NCBI GenBank assembly: GCA_009777165.1
Contig: WRML01000039.1
Location: forward strand, 1-11,219
Source of the DNA: Kiritimatiellota bacterium
GTDB lineage: Bacteria; Verrucomicrobiota; Kiritimatiellia; RFP12; UBA1067
Direction of reading: 5' to 3'
DNA length: 11,219 bases
Shown here one piece after another: positions 1 to 7,296 of this stretch. The number at the start of each line of letters is the position of its first letter. Positions within the stretch are counted from its first letter, which is position 1. The notes below the pieces were generated by a model. That model worked only from the letters and a program-made list of their open reading frames with translations, ran no database searches and had not been told where the DNA came from. The translations under genes and the position numbers were made by a program.

Positions 1-1
1 C

Positions 2-3000
2 CTCTGCCCTCCCCGCTTCGCGGGGATTTACGAAGCGAACGGGATGGGCGACTACCCCGCCCTCTTCCCCCTGCGCGGCCCCTGCGGAACCGTCCCCGCC
101 CTCGGCGGCGGCGTATGGTGGTGGGCTACCCCGACGAACACCCTCTGCGTCCTTTGGAAAGTCCACCTCGGGAAAGGAACTGGCACTGCTTTCCCCGCAA
201 TAATCGGCTGCGAGCTTTACCGTAACGGCGATTTCGTTTTCCGCTACGCACTCGACCCCCTCGCCGATTACTCCACCGTGCTGGCGGATTTCATCATCGG
301 CGCACAAAACAATTTCGGCGGCGAAGGCATCGAAGATGCCTCCGAACTTTTGGGGCAGAACCGCTCGCTGGAAATCACTTGGCGTAACTTCGGCATCCTC
401 GACCCCGACGGGAACGGCAGTTCTTGCGGCGATGTCTTCACGGACTGGGAAAAGGTGATGATGGGACTCTCCCCGCACCGCCTCGATTTCGACTACGACG
501 GCGTGAGTGATTTCTCGGAACTGATGGACGGCTCCGACCCGAAAAACCCCGACACGGATTCCGATTCCGGCGTTGACTGCGATGACGACGATGCGCTCAC
601 GCCTTACGACGGCATTGACCCTGCGGGCTGGCTCTTCAAAGTCATCAACAGGCTCCCGCAAAGTACCGACCTTGAACTCGATACCGACGAGGACGGCTAC
701 CCCGACTGGCTGGAAGAACTTTCCGGCACCGACCCGGACGACCCCGGGGACTACCCCGACCCCGCCACGAGCGACTGGTACAAAGTCACCGTGACCCTCC
801 ACGCCCTTGTCGAGCCCCCCGCCGTCCTGTGGTTCGGCTACGGCGACACCAACACCTCCCGCCGCGTCCTTCTCCGCGACCCCGGCGCATGGGGCGTGTG
901 GCTCAATCACGGCTGGGATACCTCCATCAACATCGCCCGCGCGTCCGCGCCAGTAGACCCCAGCCTTGTCACCATCTCGTTCGATGACCCCAACCTCCTC
1001 CTCCAATACGAAACCCCGGAATGGCTGGCGAGGGAGCTGGCTGGCCTCGGCGTTGGCGGCATGGGAGCCACGCGCGCGGTTGGCGGCCTTACGCCTGACC
1101 CCTTCAAGGGCGGCCCGACCCTGAAAGACCCCCCCGCGCTAAGGTCTATCTCAAACCCGTACACCAACCCCGCCCACGCGGACTATTGGAACAACGGGCT
1201 CATCAAGTTTGGCGCGGTCGGCACACCCAAGTTCACGCCACCGGATTACGTCTGCTTCCACTCCCAGTCCGAAACGGTCGAAGCGAAAATCATGCCGTCC
1301 TTCGATGGCACATACACATGGACATACGGCGACACCCCGCCGCTCCACGGCAACCCCGTCACGCTCACAAGGGGCAAGGACTGGGAGAAGGGCACTGCCC
1401 CCGACTCCGTATCCGTCGTGTTCACCCCCACGAACATCCCGGGGCCCTACACCGCCACCGCCCCCGTATGGTACTGCAAGAACGCCGCCCCCTCGACAAA
1501 CGAGGTGGAGGAGGCGGAGGGAGGCGAGTGCGAGTGTGACAGCCGTTGTAACATCTGCGGCGCACACTGGCACGACCCCGGCTTCGGGCAGCACTGCTAC
1601 CCGCACAACTGCCACTACGATTACTGCGACATCTGCGACGTGTGGTGGCAGCACTGCCACGACCACTATTACCATAACGATTATTTCGACCACGGCGACA
1701 CCTGCCATTGGAGAAACCATTGCGACATCTGCGACGCGGAATGGTGTTCCGTGCAAGACCCCCCGAACCCCTGCTGCGGGCAAGAGGATGAGGACGAGGC
1801 AGAGCCGGAAGAGCCGCAAGGCCCCGACCCGTTCAGCACGTTCGTCTATCGGGGCTTCCTCCCGAGCCATCATGTGCTGAACCATCCCGTCAACGAACAC
1901 CTGCGCGGCTTCTACCCCCACGGCGGGCGTAACTACGGCGGCGGATGCTGCCCCTGCCCCGCCCACAACGTCCTGCATCAGGAGACCCCCGCCACGCTGA
2001 CGCACCTCACCCCCAACCTCCGCCTCTACGGTCAGGACAGCAGCGGCGCGCTCTACTCCATCGGAGTCAGCTCCACCGTCGGGGTGGGCGATGTCGTCTG
2101 GGCAGGCGGTCACGACCCCTACAGCCCAGCCCCGTGGGACGCATACGCCGTGTTCCGCTGGACGGACGGGAACGGCCTGCACACCGTGCAGACCAACAGC
2201 TTCACCGCAGGGAGCGTCCACACGATTATTGACCACGACAGGTGCGGCTCCATCACCACCAACGACATCCGCAAATGCCTCTTCCCCCCGAAAGACGGCC
2301 TCACCTTCAAGACAGAGCCCGGCAAGCTGATAAAGGCAATTCTCGCCAACCACATCAGCGGCAGTATGCCCGGCAGCTTCACCCTCTCGCTGGACAGCAC
2401 CAACAACGCCTTCCGCGTCTGGCCCTCCGACAGCACCAGCGGCACCCCCCTGCTTGTCCACGGACAGACCCTCTCCGGCGGCGGGCTGCCTTCGGGCGAC
2501 TTCTACATCGAGGCACTCTCCAACGGCGTGGCCACCCTCACCTACGCCTTCACCGGGTCAGGCAACGCCTCCTCATTCCGATGCGCCCACGCCCTGCGCC
2601 TCAACGCCGTCGGGACGCGGCTGGAGACCTCCGTCACGCCCACGAATGCCTTTGAGAACGCTTTTGCCACCTACCTCCCGCTTTACGACGGCACAAACGT
2701 CATGGCAACCTACACCCGCACCAACGCCGCATTCCATGTCCGCCCCGTGCGGCTCATCGCCGACGTGCCGGACACGGGTATCAAGGAGGCAAGATTCCGC
2801 CTCATTGACATCACCCGCCACCCCGGCTTCTGCGGCAACGGCTTCGGGTTCTCCGGCGTACACACAAGCAGCGGTGACGACGACTTCAGTTTCGCCTACG
2901 GCTCCAACCTCACCAACCTCACCGTCGCAGTCACTAACAGCAAAGCCACGGCGGAATTATACTGCAAAGACTTTGGCGGCTACTGCCAAGCCGTCACTCA

Positions 3001-4264
3001 GTTTATCGGCTCCAACGGTACTGTGCGGCTCACCGTCACCAACCAGATACCAATCGCCTCCAACGCCCACCACCAAGACCCGACGAAACGCGACTACATC
3101 GCCGACTGGTGGCGGCAACAGAAGTCGAACGAGTGGCACACCATCAGAAGCAGCCCCCAGTTCATGTACGACTACCCCTCGCTCGCATCCTTCGGCATCT
3201 ACGGCGACGCGCACAGCGACGGCGAATCGCCAAAACTCCTCCAACAGCACCTCAACGGGGCAAACCTCTCCCACGGCTCCGGCGGCGACGGCCTCACCGT
3301 CTGGCAGGAATACAGGGGCTACTGGGTGGACGGCGGCAAGGACAACAACCAGCTTGTCGGCGGGTACTTCCCCGGCGGCCACAAACGCCTATGCCCGTTC
3401 CGCAAAGAACTCCTCGTGCAGGTCGCTGTGCAAGACATCGCGGCGGATGTCGGCGACGGCGGCGCAGTCAACCCGAATTTCTCAAGTATATGGTACAGGC
3501 AGATTCCGCAGTTAGTCATCCAAGACGCTGCCACCTTCTACCTCCACCCCACGCACGGACTCGGCATTGACATCTACTGGGTCTTCACGCCCTTCTCGAA
3601 CATTACCACCCAAGCCTCCGTCATGGGGCGCGAGAACGGCTACCGCTACACGGGTGATATGTTTTACCGCAAATACCCGTACCCGCCTGTAGAGGTAGGG
3701 CTGAACGGCTCTGCATGGATTAGTGCTGACAGGTCATACTTGGACAGCGGTCTTGTTACAACGAACGAATATCTCTCTGTATTCCCACAACCCAATGGAA
3801 TGTTTTCTCGCATGATGGAGACAAACAGGGAAGGGGAATTGCCAGGGTTTGTCCCCTTGCTTCTCACATCACGCTATGCCCATGTTTCCCGTGTAAACAA
3901 TACCCTCCCTTACACATATAAGACCCGACCCGAACTGTCAAACGCTTTTGCAGTTTTAGACGATGGCACTCCTACCACACCGACTCAACTTCAACGGGGC
4001 GCAGTGGTTAATCTCGTGGGAACGGCAGAGGAACGCCCGTATATGAACGACAAGGGGTTGTCTCATTACAACGCCACCGAATTTAGAAATGTTGCAGGTT
4101 ATTCCGTTTCCCACGAAATCTTGCATTTGATTGGCGGCAACCATACTGACAATCAAAATACGATAATGGGGGTAAACGGCAATATGTTGCCGGGGTTAAA
4201 CGTAACACCAGCAGACGAACTTTTGCAAATCAACCTCAAAACCAAGCAAGGAGTAACACCATGA
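2..4264 (+). CDS. Giant modular secreted protein with C-terminal metzincin-type peptidase motif (5' partial)
   Basis: The frame is open to the left edge of the window. The first ATG (44) is preceded by in-frame codons reading like family sequence (GIYEANG before GDYPALFPLRG), so the true start lies upstream. Residues are numbered from that ATG. About 45-95 is a beta-rich segment with an NGDFVFRY stretch resembling NIDO-like extracellular domains. About 118-240 holds Asp-rich, thrombospondin-3-like putative Ca-binding repeats. About 496-578 is a Cys/His-rich module. About 590-1060 is beta-rich and unrecognised. From about 1080 (GDGLTVWQEYRG) a peptidase region begins, ending in HEILHLIGGNH (1357-1367) and a Met-turn-like TIMG (1373-1376). 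The spacing HExxHxxGxxH is that of metzincin zinc proteases; activity is inferred. No signal peptide is visible because the start is missing. GC content falls sharply near 3660-3720. The stop overlaps the next start (ATGA). Confidence 0.85.
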   Translation, partial: LCPPRFAGIYEANGMGDYPALFPLRGPCGTVPALGGGVWWWATPTNTLCVLWKVHLGKGTGTAFPAIIGCELYRNGDFVFRYALDPLADYSTVLADFIIGAQNNFGGEGIEDASELLGQNRSLEITWRNFGILDPDGNGSSCGDVFTDWEKVMMGLSPHRLDFDYDGVSDFSELMDGSDPKNPDTDSDSGVDCDDDDALTPYDGIDPAGWLFKVINRLPQSTDLELDTDEDGYPDWLEELSGTDPDDPGDYPDPATSDWYKVTVTLHALVEPPAVLWFGYGDTNTSRRVLLRDPGAWGVWLNHGWDTSINIARASAPVDPSLVTISFDDPNLLLQYETPEWLARELAGLGVGGMGATRAVGGLTPDPFKGGPTLKDPPALRSISNPYTNPAHADYWNNGLIKFGAVGTPKFTPPDYVCFHSQSETVEAKIMPSFDGTYTWTYGDTPPLHGNPVTLTRGKDWEKGTAPDSVSVVFTPTNIPGPYTATAPVWYCKNAAPSTNEVEEAEGGECECDSRCNICGAHWHDPGFGQHCYPHNCHYDYCDICDVWWQHCHDHYYHNDYFDHGDTCHWRNHCDICDAEWCSVQDPPNPCCGQEDEDEAEPEEPQGPDPFSTFVYRGFLPSHHVLNHPVNEHLRGFYPHGGRNYGGGCCPCPAHNVLHQETPATLTHLTPNLRLYGQDSSGALYSIGVSSTVGVGDVVWAGGHDPYSPAPWDAYAVFRWTDGNGLHTVQTNSFTAGSVHTIIDHDRCGSITTNDIRKCLFPPKDGLTFKTEPGKLIKAILANHISGSMPGSFTLSLDSTNNAFRVWPSDSTSGTPLLVHGQTLSGGGLPSGDFYIEALSNGVATLTYAFTGSGNASSFRCAHALRLNAVGTRLETSVTPTNAFENAFATYLPLYDGTNVMATYTRTNAAFHVRPVRLIADVPDTGIKEARFRLIDITRHPGFCGNGFGFSGVHTSSGDDDFSFAYGSNLTNLTVAVTNSKATAELYCKDFGGYCQAVTQFIGSNGTVRLTVTNQIPIASNAHHQDPTKRDYIADWWRQQKSNEWHTIRSSPQFMYDYPSLASFGIYGDAHSDGESPKLLQQHLNGANLSHGSGGDGLTVWQEYRGYWVDGGKDNNQLVGGYFPGGHKRLCPFRKELLVQVAVQDIAADVGDGGAVNPNFSSIWYRQIPQLVIQDAATFYLHPTHGLGIDIYWVFTPFSNITTQASVMGRENGYRYTGDMFYRKYPYPPVEVGLNGSAWISADRSYLDSGLVTTNEYLSVFPQPNGMFSRMMETNREGELPGFVPLLLTSRYAHVSRVNNTLPYTYKTRPELSNAFAVLDDGTPTTPTQLQRGAVVNLVGTAEERPYMNDKGLSHYNATEFRNVAGYSVSHEILHLIGGNHTDNQNTIMGVNGNMLPGLNVTPADELLQINLKTKQGVTP
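1529..1777 (+). other. Cys/His-rich putative metal-binding module
   Basis: This stretch of about 83 residues (496-578) of the giant protein contains 15 cysteines and many histidines. Three copies of a C-[ND]-I-C-[GD]-x-x-W knuckle start at codons 1547, 1625 and 1721 (residues 502, 528, 560), so the units are 26 and 32 residues apart. It is flanked by acidic linkers (VEEAEGGE before, EDEDEAEPEE after), as expected for a separately folded insert. Zinc or other metal binding, or a disulphide-rich exported fold, are both possible. I do not recognise a named domain. Confidence 0.6.
4112..4171 (+). other. Metzincin zinc-site motif and Met-turn
   Basis: These codons encode HEILHLIGGNH followed by TDNQNTIMG. 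His1357, His1361 and His1367 would bind zinc, Glu1358 would be the general base, Gly1364 is the metzincin glycine, and Met1375 sits where a Met-turn is expected, though only 8 residues after the third His. The fit to the consensus HExxHxxGxxH is exact. The specific family (matrixin, reprolysin, archaemetzincin-like or other) cannot be decided by eye. Confidence 0.75.
4248..4264 (+). promoter_or_regulatory. RBS and ATGA stop-start coupling junction (genes 1 and 2)
   Basis: AAGGAG (4248-4253) lies 7 bases before ATG 4261, inside the last codons of the giant gene. The stop TGA (4262-4264) overlaps the start in ATGA, indicating translational coupling. The core GGAGTAACAC recurs at the next junction. 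Confidence 0.8.
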
Positions 4265-4992
4265 AGAAAACGCTGATAATGTGCGGAATCATAACAGGCT
4301 TCAGCTTGTGTGCTGAATCCCAGCCAAAGGCAGATGTGCATCTCAAAATTACCGAAGGCCCTATTTTGGGCAGGGGAATGACCTTTTACAATGGGGTGTG
4401 CTCTGTTACAAACGTGGGGGAGAGTGCATTTACACTCGTAACAGACGGGGCGCAGATAAAGGACACTATCCGATTTTATCAAGAAGCCGATGAAAAACAG
4501 CAACGGATAGAAGAGCTTCACGGCGGGAAACGGAGACGGCAAGAAGAACGCGAAGAGGTGATAATGGATTATGATGCCCACCTTGAAAAAGGTAATCCAA
4601 AAAGGACGCTCCAGCCGGGCGAGGGCGTTTCCTTTGAATGTAAGGACATTTTTTTCATGCTTCCTCTAGGGACTCCGGGAGGAGTCTATAAGGCGGAAAT
4701 GTATTTTGGAAATAACACATGGATTCCTGTTCCTATTACACCCAAAATTATTCATCCTTATCATGTGGTATCATGGGGCAAAGACGGAAAGACCGCCAAT
4801 TTCTTCTATGCAAAGGACGGGACAAACCAATGGCTCTATGTAAGAGATGGCGACAGATTAAAGAAGGTGAGCGAGATTAAACTAGACTCCAAACCCGAAA
4901 AGGATGGAGAGGACGGCGTGACATTCGAGTCGCCCGATGGCACACAGAAAACACTCACGCCCACAGAGGCACGACGCGGAGTAACACAATGA
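4261..4992 (+). CDS. Secreted protein of unknown function
   Basis: This encodes 243 residues with an N-terminal signal peptide (MKKTLIMCGIITGFSLCA, likely cleaved near residue 18-20). The Cys at 17 lacks a normal lipobox (SL-C), so a lipoprotein is unlikely. The mature part starts with a beta-rich region (VTNVGESAFTLVTDG) suggestive of an Ig-like fold. A charged segment follows near 80-95 (GGKRRRQEEREE), then a second beta-rich part and a charged C-terminus. I do not recognise the family. It is coupled to the metzincin-tipped protein by ATGA and to the repeat protein downstream in the same way, so it should be made in step with both. A partner, chaperone or inhibitor of the upstream peptidase is a reasonable guess, not shown by the sequence. 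GC content is clearly lower than in the 5' part of the giant gene. Confidence 0.85.
   Translation: MKKTLIMCGIITGFSLCAESQPKADVHLKITEGPILGRGMTFYNGVCSVTNVGESAFTLVTDGAQIKDTIRFYQEADEKQQRIEELHGGKRRRQEEREEVIMDYDAHLEKGNPKRTLQPGEGVSFECKDIFFMLPLGTPGGVYKAEMYFGNNTWIPVPITPKIIHPYHVVSWGKDGKTANFFYAKDGTNQWLYVRDGDRLKKVSEIKLDSKPEKDGEDGVTFESPDGTQKTLTPTEARRGVTQ
4977..4992 (+). promoter_or_regulatory. RBS and ATGA coupling junction (genes 2 and 3)
   Basis: GGAG (4978-4981) precedes ATG 4989 by 7 bases, and TGA (4990-4992) overlaps it. GGAGTAACAC here matches the previous junction exactly. The embedded RBS dictates similar C-termini for the two upstream proteins (QGVTP and RGVTQ). Confidence 0.75.
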
Positions 4993-6530
4993 AAAAACTA
5001 ATAATCGTAATGCTTGTATTGCTATTCGGCACAATTCATCAAACAGCCGCACAGAATACGGAAAATGACCAGGCCGCCCTTGTGGAAACCGTAAAGACTG
5101 CCGCTACTTGGGAAGATGCTATCGCGGCAGTGTACCAACTGACAGACCAAGTTGCCCTTGCGAAAATCGCAAAAACTCACAGGAATGAGAACGTGCGTCG
5201 AATGGCGGTTTACAAATTGGATGACCAAGCAATCCTTGTGGAAATTGCAAAGAGCGACACAGATATGCTGGTATGCCAAGAGGCGATATTAAAACTGGAT
5301 GATCGCGCAACCCTTCTGGAGATTGCACGAGAAGGGAAAAATGGTTGGAGTTCTTTAGCAGTGGCAGAAAAGCTGAACGATTTAACCCTCATTACAGATG
5401 TCGCAAAAAATAACGCAAACGGGTGGATACGTTTCGAGGTGGCACAGAAACTGAAAGATGATGTGCTTCTTGTGGATATTGCAAAAAATGACGTGGATGA
5501 ACAGGTGCGCCAAATGGCTGTGTCTAGGTTGAACGACCAAGTTGTCCTTACTGAAATTGTGAAAAATGATAAAAGCGAGAAAGTGCGTCAAGCGGCAGTG
5601 CCTCGGCTCAATGACCAAGCGGTTCTTGCCGAGATTGCGCAAAATGACGAGAACGGGTGGGTACGCTCTTGGGCAATAGAGAAACTTACAGACCATGCAC
5701 TCCTTCTTGATTTTGCAACAAATGATACAGACAACTCCGTGCGTCTTATCGCAGCAAACAGACTAAAAGATCAGGTGTTCCTTGCGAAAGTGGCACAACA
5801 TGATGAGAATGAGCAGGCGCGTCAAATAGCAGTGTCCCTATTAAACGACCAAGAAATCCTTATGGGAATTGCAAACAATGATACAAGCGAAAACGTGCGT
5901 CAAACAGCAATGCAAACGCTCAATGAAAAAGCATCCCAAAAAAGAAAAGAAGAAGCACGGGTACGACAAAAAGCAGTATCCACTCTTAACGACCAAACGC
6001 TTCTTGCTGAAATCGCTGAAAATGATGAAAGCGAATTGGTTCGTCAAGCAGCGGTACATAAGCTAGACGACCAAACCCTTCTTGCGGAAATTGCACAAAA
6101 TGATGGTGATCTCGGGGTGCGCCATGCGGCAGTACGCAAACTCAATGACCAAGCTATCTTAGAAAAGATTGCAAAGACTGATAGACACCAACAGGTGTTC
6201 GCTTTGGCAATGTCTAGGCTCAACGACCAAGCGATTCTTATTGAGATTGCAAAAAATGACGAAACTGGGATGAGACGTTACATGGCAATAGGAAATATCA
6301 AAGACCAAGAGTTTCTTGCGGAAAGGGCAAAGAACGATGATAGTGTGCCGGTGCGCCAAAATGCAGTAAACAGACTCAATGACCAACATCTTCTTGAGGA
6401 AATTTTTACAACGGACAAGGATCAACAGGTGCGCCAAGCAGCAGAAAGAAGGTTGCAGACGCTGAACAGGGAAAAATGGCCAACCGAATTGGATAGGGCG
6501 CGTCCAGTTAGAGCAGTGGAGGAAAAGTAA
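4989..6530 (+). CDS. Secreted HEAT/LRV-like helical repeat protein
   Basis: This encodes 513 residues. A signal peptide (MKKLIIVMLVLLFGTIHQTAA, cleavage near 21) is followed by a short helical lead to residue 50. Seventeen tandem repeats span 51-488, and a 25-residue polar tail ends the protein. The repeat is 26 residues, with L-[ND]-D-Q at the start, a hydrophobic LLxEIAKND helix, then VRQxAVxK/R. The spaced VR and hydrophobic pattern fits HEAT or variant leucine-rich (LRV) alpha-solenoids, which serve as binding scaffolds; no catalytic motif is seen. Unit 11 (LNEKASQKRKEEARVRQKAVST) is 4 residues short and degenerate. Export with the metzincin-tipped protein and the discoidin protein suggests an envelope or extracellular binding role (inference). 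It overlaps the upstream gene by 4 bases, and the next gene starts 2 bases after its stop. Confidence 0.88.
   Translation: MKKLIIVMLVLLFGTIHQTAAQNTENDQAALVETVKTAATWEDAIAAVYQLTDQVALAKIAKTHRNENVRRMAVYKLDDQAILVEIAKSDTDMLVCQEAILKLDDRATLLEIAREGKNGWSSLAVAEKLNDLTLITDVAKNNANGWIRFEVAQKLKDDVLLVDIAKNDVDEQVRQMAVSRLNDQVVLTEIVKNDKSEKVRQAAVPRLNDQAVLAEIAQNDENGWVRSWAIEKLTDHALLLDFATNDTDNSVRLIAANRLKDQVFLAKVAQHDENEQARQIAVSLLNDQEILMGIANNDTSENVRQTAMQTLNEKASQKRKEEARVRQKAVSTLNDQTLLAEIAENDESELVRQAAVHKLDDQTLLAEIAQNDGDLGVRHAAVRKLNDQAILEKIAKTDRHQQVFALAMSRLNDQAILIEIAKNDETGMRRYMAIGNIKDQEFLAERAKNDDSVPVRQNAVNRLNDQHLLEEIFTTDKDQQVRQAAERRLQTLNREKWPTELDRARPVRAVEEK
5139..6452 (+). repeat. Seventeen tandem 78-bp coding repeats
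   Basis: The units start every 78 bases, marked by the recurring L-x-D-Q codons, except unit 11, which is 66 bases. The DNA copies are diverged while the protein pattern is kept, so this is an old, selected array rather than a recent expansion. Confidence 0.85.
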
Positions 6531-6535
6531 CCATG
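6518..6535 (+). promoter_or_regulatory. RBS at the gene 3 to gene 4 junction
   Basis: GGAGG (6518-6522) lies 10 bases before ATG 6533, inside the end of the repeat-protein gene. Its TAA (6528-6530) is 2 bases before the start. The sequence AGTAACC resembles the two upstream junctions but has no stop-start overlap. Confidence 0.65.
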
Positions 6536-7204
6536 AAAAAAATCGTCATTCTTTCAATGATATTAGGGTGTTCTGTCGTTGTGTACGCACAAGAAAAAGT
6601 CCCGATTAAAATGGATTTGCCCAAGCCTTCTTTTACAGGAACACCGAGGGCAGTCAGAAAACACGTTCACCTTGACCCTTATCCGAGCCATATACCCCGA
6701 CCGTCAATTTTTGTGCCAGCGGGATGTGACAAACTGCTTTCACAGGGTTGCAAGGTAACGTCCAGTGACCCCGACCCTATCATTGGCGAATTGTCTTATG
6801 TCACAGATGGGGAAAAGCAATATGATGCCGCAACATACGTTGAGCTAAGTCCCGGTCTTCAATGGATTCAGATTGACTTGGGCGAAGAAAAGGAAATCCA
6901 TGCGGTCTGCATTTGGCATACTGGTGGCGGAGAGGTACAACGCGCCTATCGCGATGTCATCGTCAAGATTTCAAATGACTCAAACTTTGTTGATAATGTC
7001 GTCACCGTCTTTAATAATGACTTTGATAATTCCGCTGGGTTTGGCAAGGGCAAGGACAAGGAGTATGTCGAATCACATTTTGGGCGACCGATTGCGGTGG
7101 ACGCTATTAAAAGCCGTTATATCCGTTGTTATAGTCGTGGCAATACCGAAAATGAAATGAACCACTATGTGGAAGTCGAGATTTTCGGGAGGCAAATTAA
7201 GTAG
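6533..7204 (+). CDS. Secreted F5/8 type C (discoidin) domain protein
   Basis: This encodes 223 residues with a signal peptide (MKKIVILSMILGCSVVVYA, cleavage near 19). A Pro-rich linker to about residue 60 is followed by a single F5/8 type C-like beta-sandwich to the end. Diagnostic stretches are WIQIDLGEEKEIHAVCIWH (111-129), YRDVIVKISND, FNNDFDNSAGFGKGKDKEYVE, and the closing RYIRCYSRGNTENEMNHYVEVEIFGR region (195-220). Such domains usually bind carbohydrate or a surface ligand; there are no catalytic residues. It closes the four-gene exported-protein run, and no clear terminator follows it. The sequence strongly resembles discoidin proteins I associate with Lentisphaerota and Verrucomicrobiota genomes (recollection, not a search). 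The ligand is unknown. Confidence 0.87.
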   Translation: MKKIVILSMILGCSVVVYAQEKVPIKMDLPKPSFTGTPRAVRKHVHLDPYPSHIPRPSIFVPAGCDKLLSQGCKVTSSDPDPIIGELSYVTDGEKQYDAATYVELSPGLQWIQIDLGEEKEIHAVCIWHTGGGEVQRAYRDVIVKISNDSNFVDNVVTVFNNDFDNSAGFGKGKDKEYVESHFGRPIAVDAIKSRYIRCYSRGNTENEMNHYVEVEIFGRQIK

Positions 7205-7227
7205 AAACAAGAGGTTTTAAGGAACAA

Positions 7228-7296
7228 GTGTAACATCCATTGGAGAGAGCGCATTTCCAGGCGGGTGTAAAGTCCATCGGGAATAACATACATTGG
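7228..7296 (+). repeat. Three imperfect 16-bp direct repeats before the integrase
   Basis: The copies are GTGTAACATCCATTGG (7228-7243), GTGTAAAGTCCATCGG (7265-7280) and GAATAACATACATTGG (7281-7296). Copies 2 and 3 each match copy 1 at 13 of 16 positions, and copies 2 and 3 abut. Copy 3 contains the upstream in-frame stop TAA and the TTG start of the integrase. They could be integrase arm-binding sites, a duplicated attachment core or an autoregulatory site; the sequence alone does not choose. Confidence 0.55.

Noticed and set aside
11..25. Strong CCCCGC-TTC-GCGGGG hairpin at the left edge
   Set aside because: It has no T run and lies within the open frame of the giant gene, so it is not a terminator for an upstream gene.
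44..46. ATG 44 as the start of the giant gene
   Set aside because: The frame is open upstream to the window edge and the upstream codons read like protein. No signal peptide follows this ATG, although the protein looks exported.
1151..2461. Long antisense open frame (436 codons) opposite the giant gene
   Set aside because: It lies in very GC-rich DNA where stops are rare. Its translation is low-complexity Val/Ala/Gly-rich with no domain, while the + strand frame is continuous and family-like.
2454..3515. 353-codon + strand open frame overlapping the giant gene
   Set aside because: The translation is Ser/Thr/Pro/Ala-rich nonsense typical of a shifted frame in GC-rich DNA. The same holds for 573-794, 1186-1539 and 1209-1880.
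5139..6452. Possible CRISPR or satellite array because of the regular 78-bp period
   Set aside because: The units are diverged coding repeats with no spacer structure, and the period equals 26 codons of a signal-peptide-bearing protein.
7205..7292. tRNA 3' end as integration target next to the integrase
   Set aside because: I found no T-arm or acceptor-stem-like sequence here; only the direct repeats stand out.
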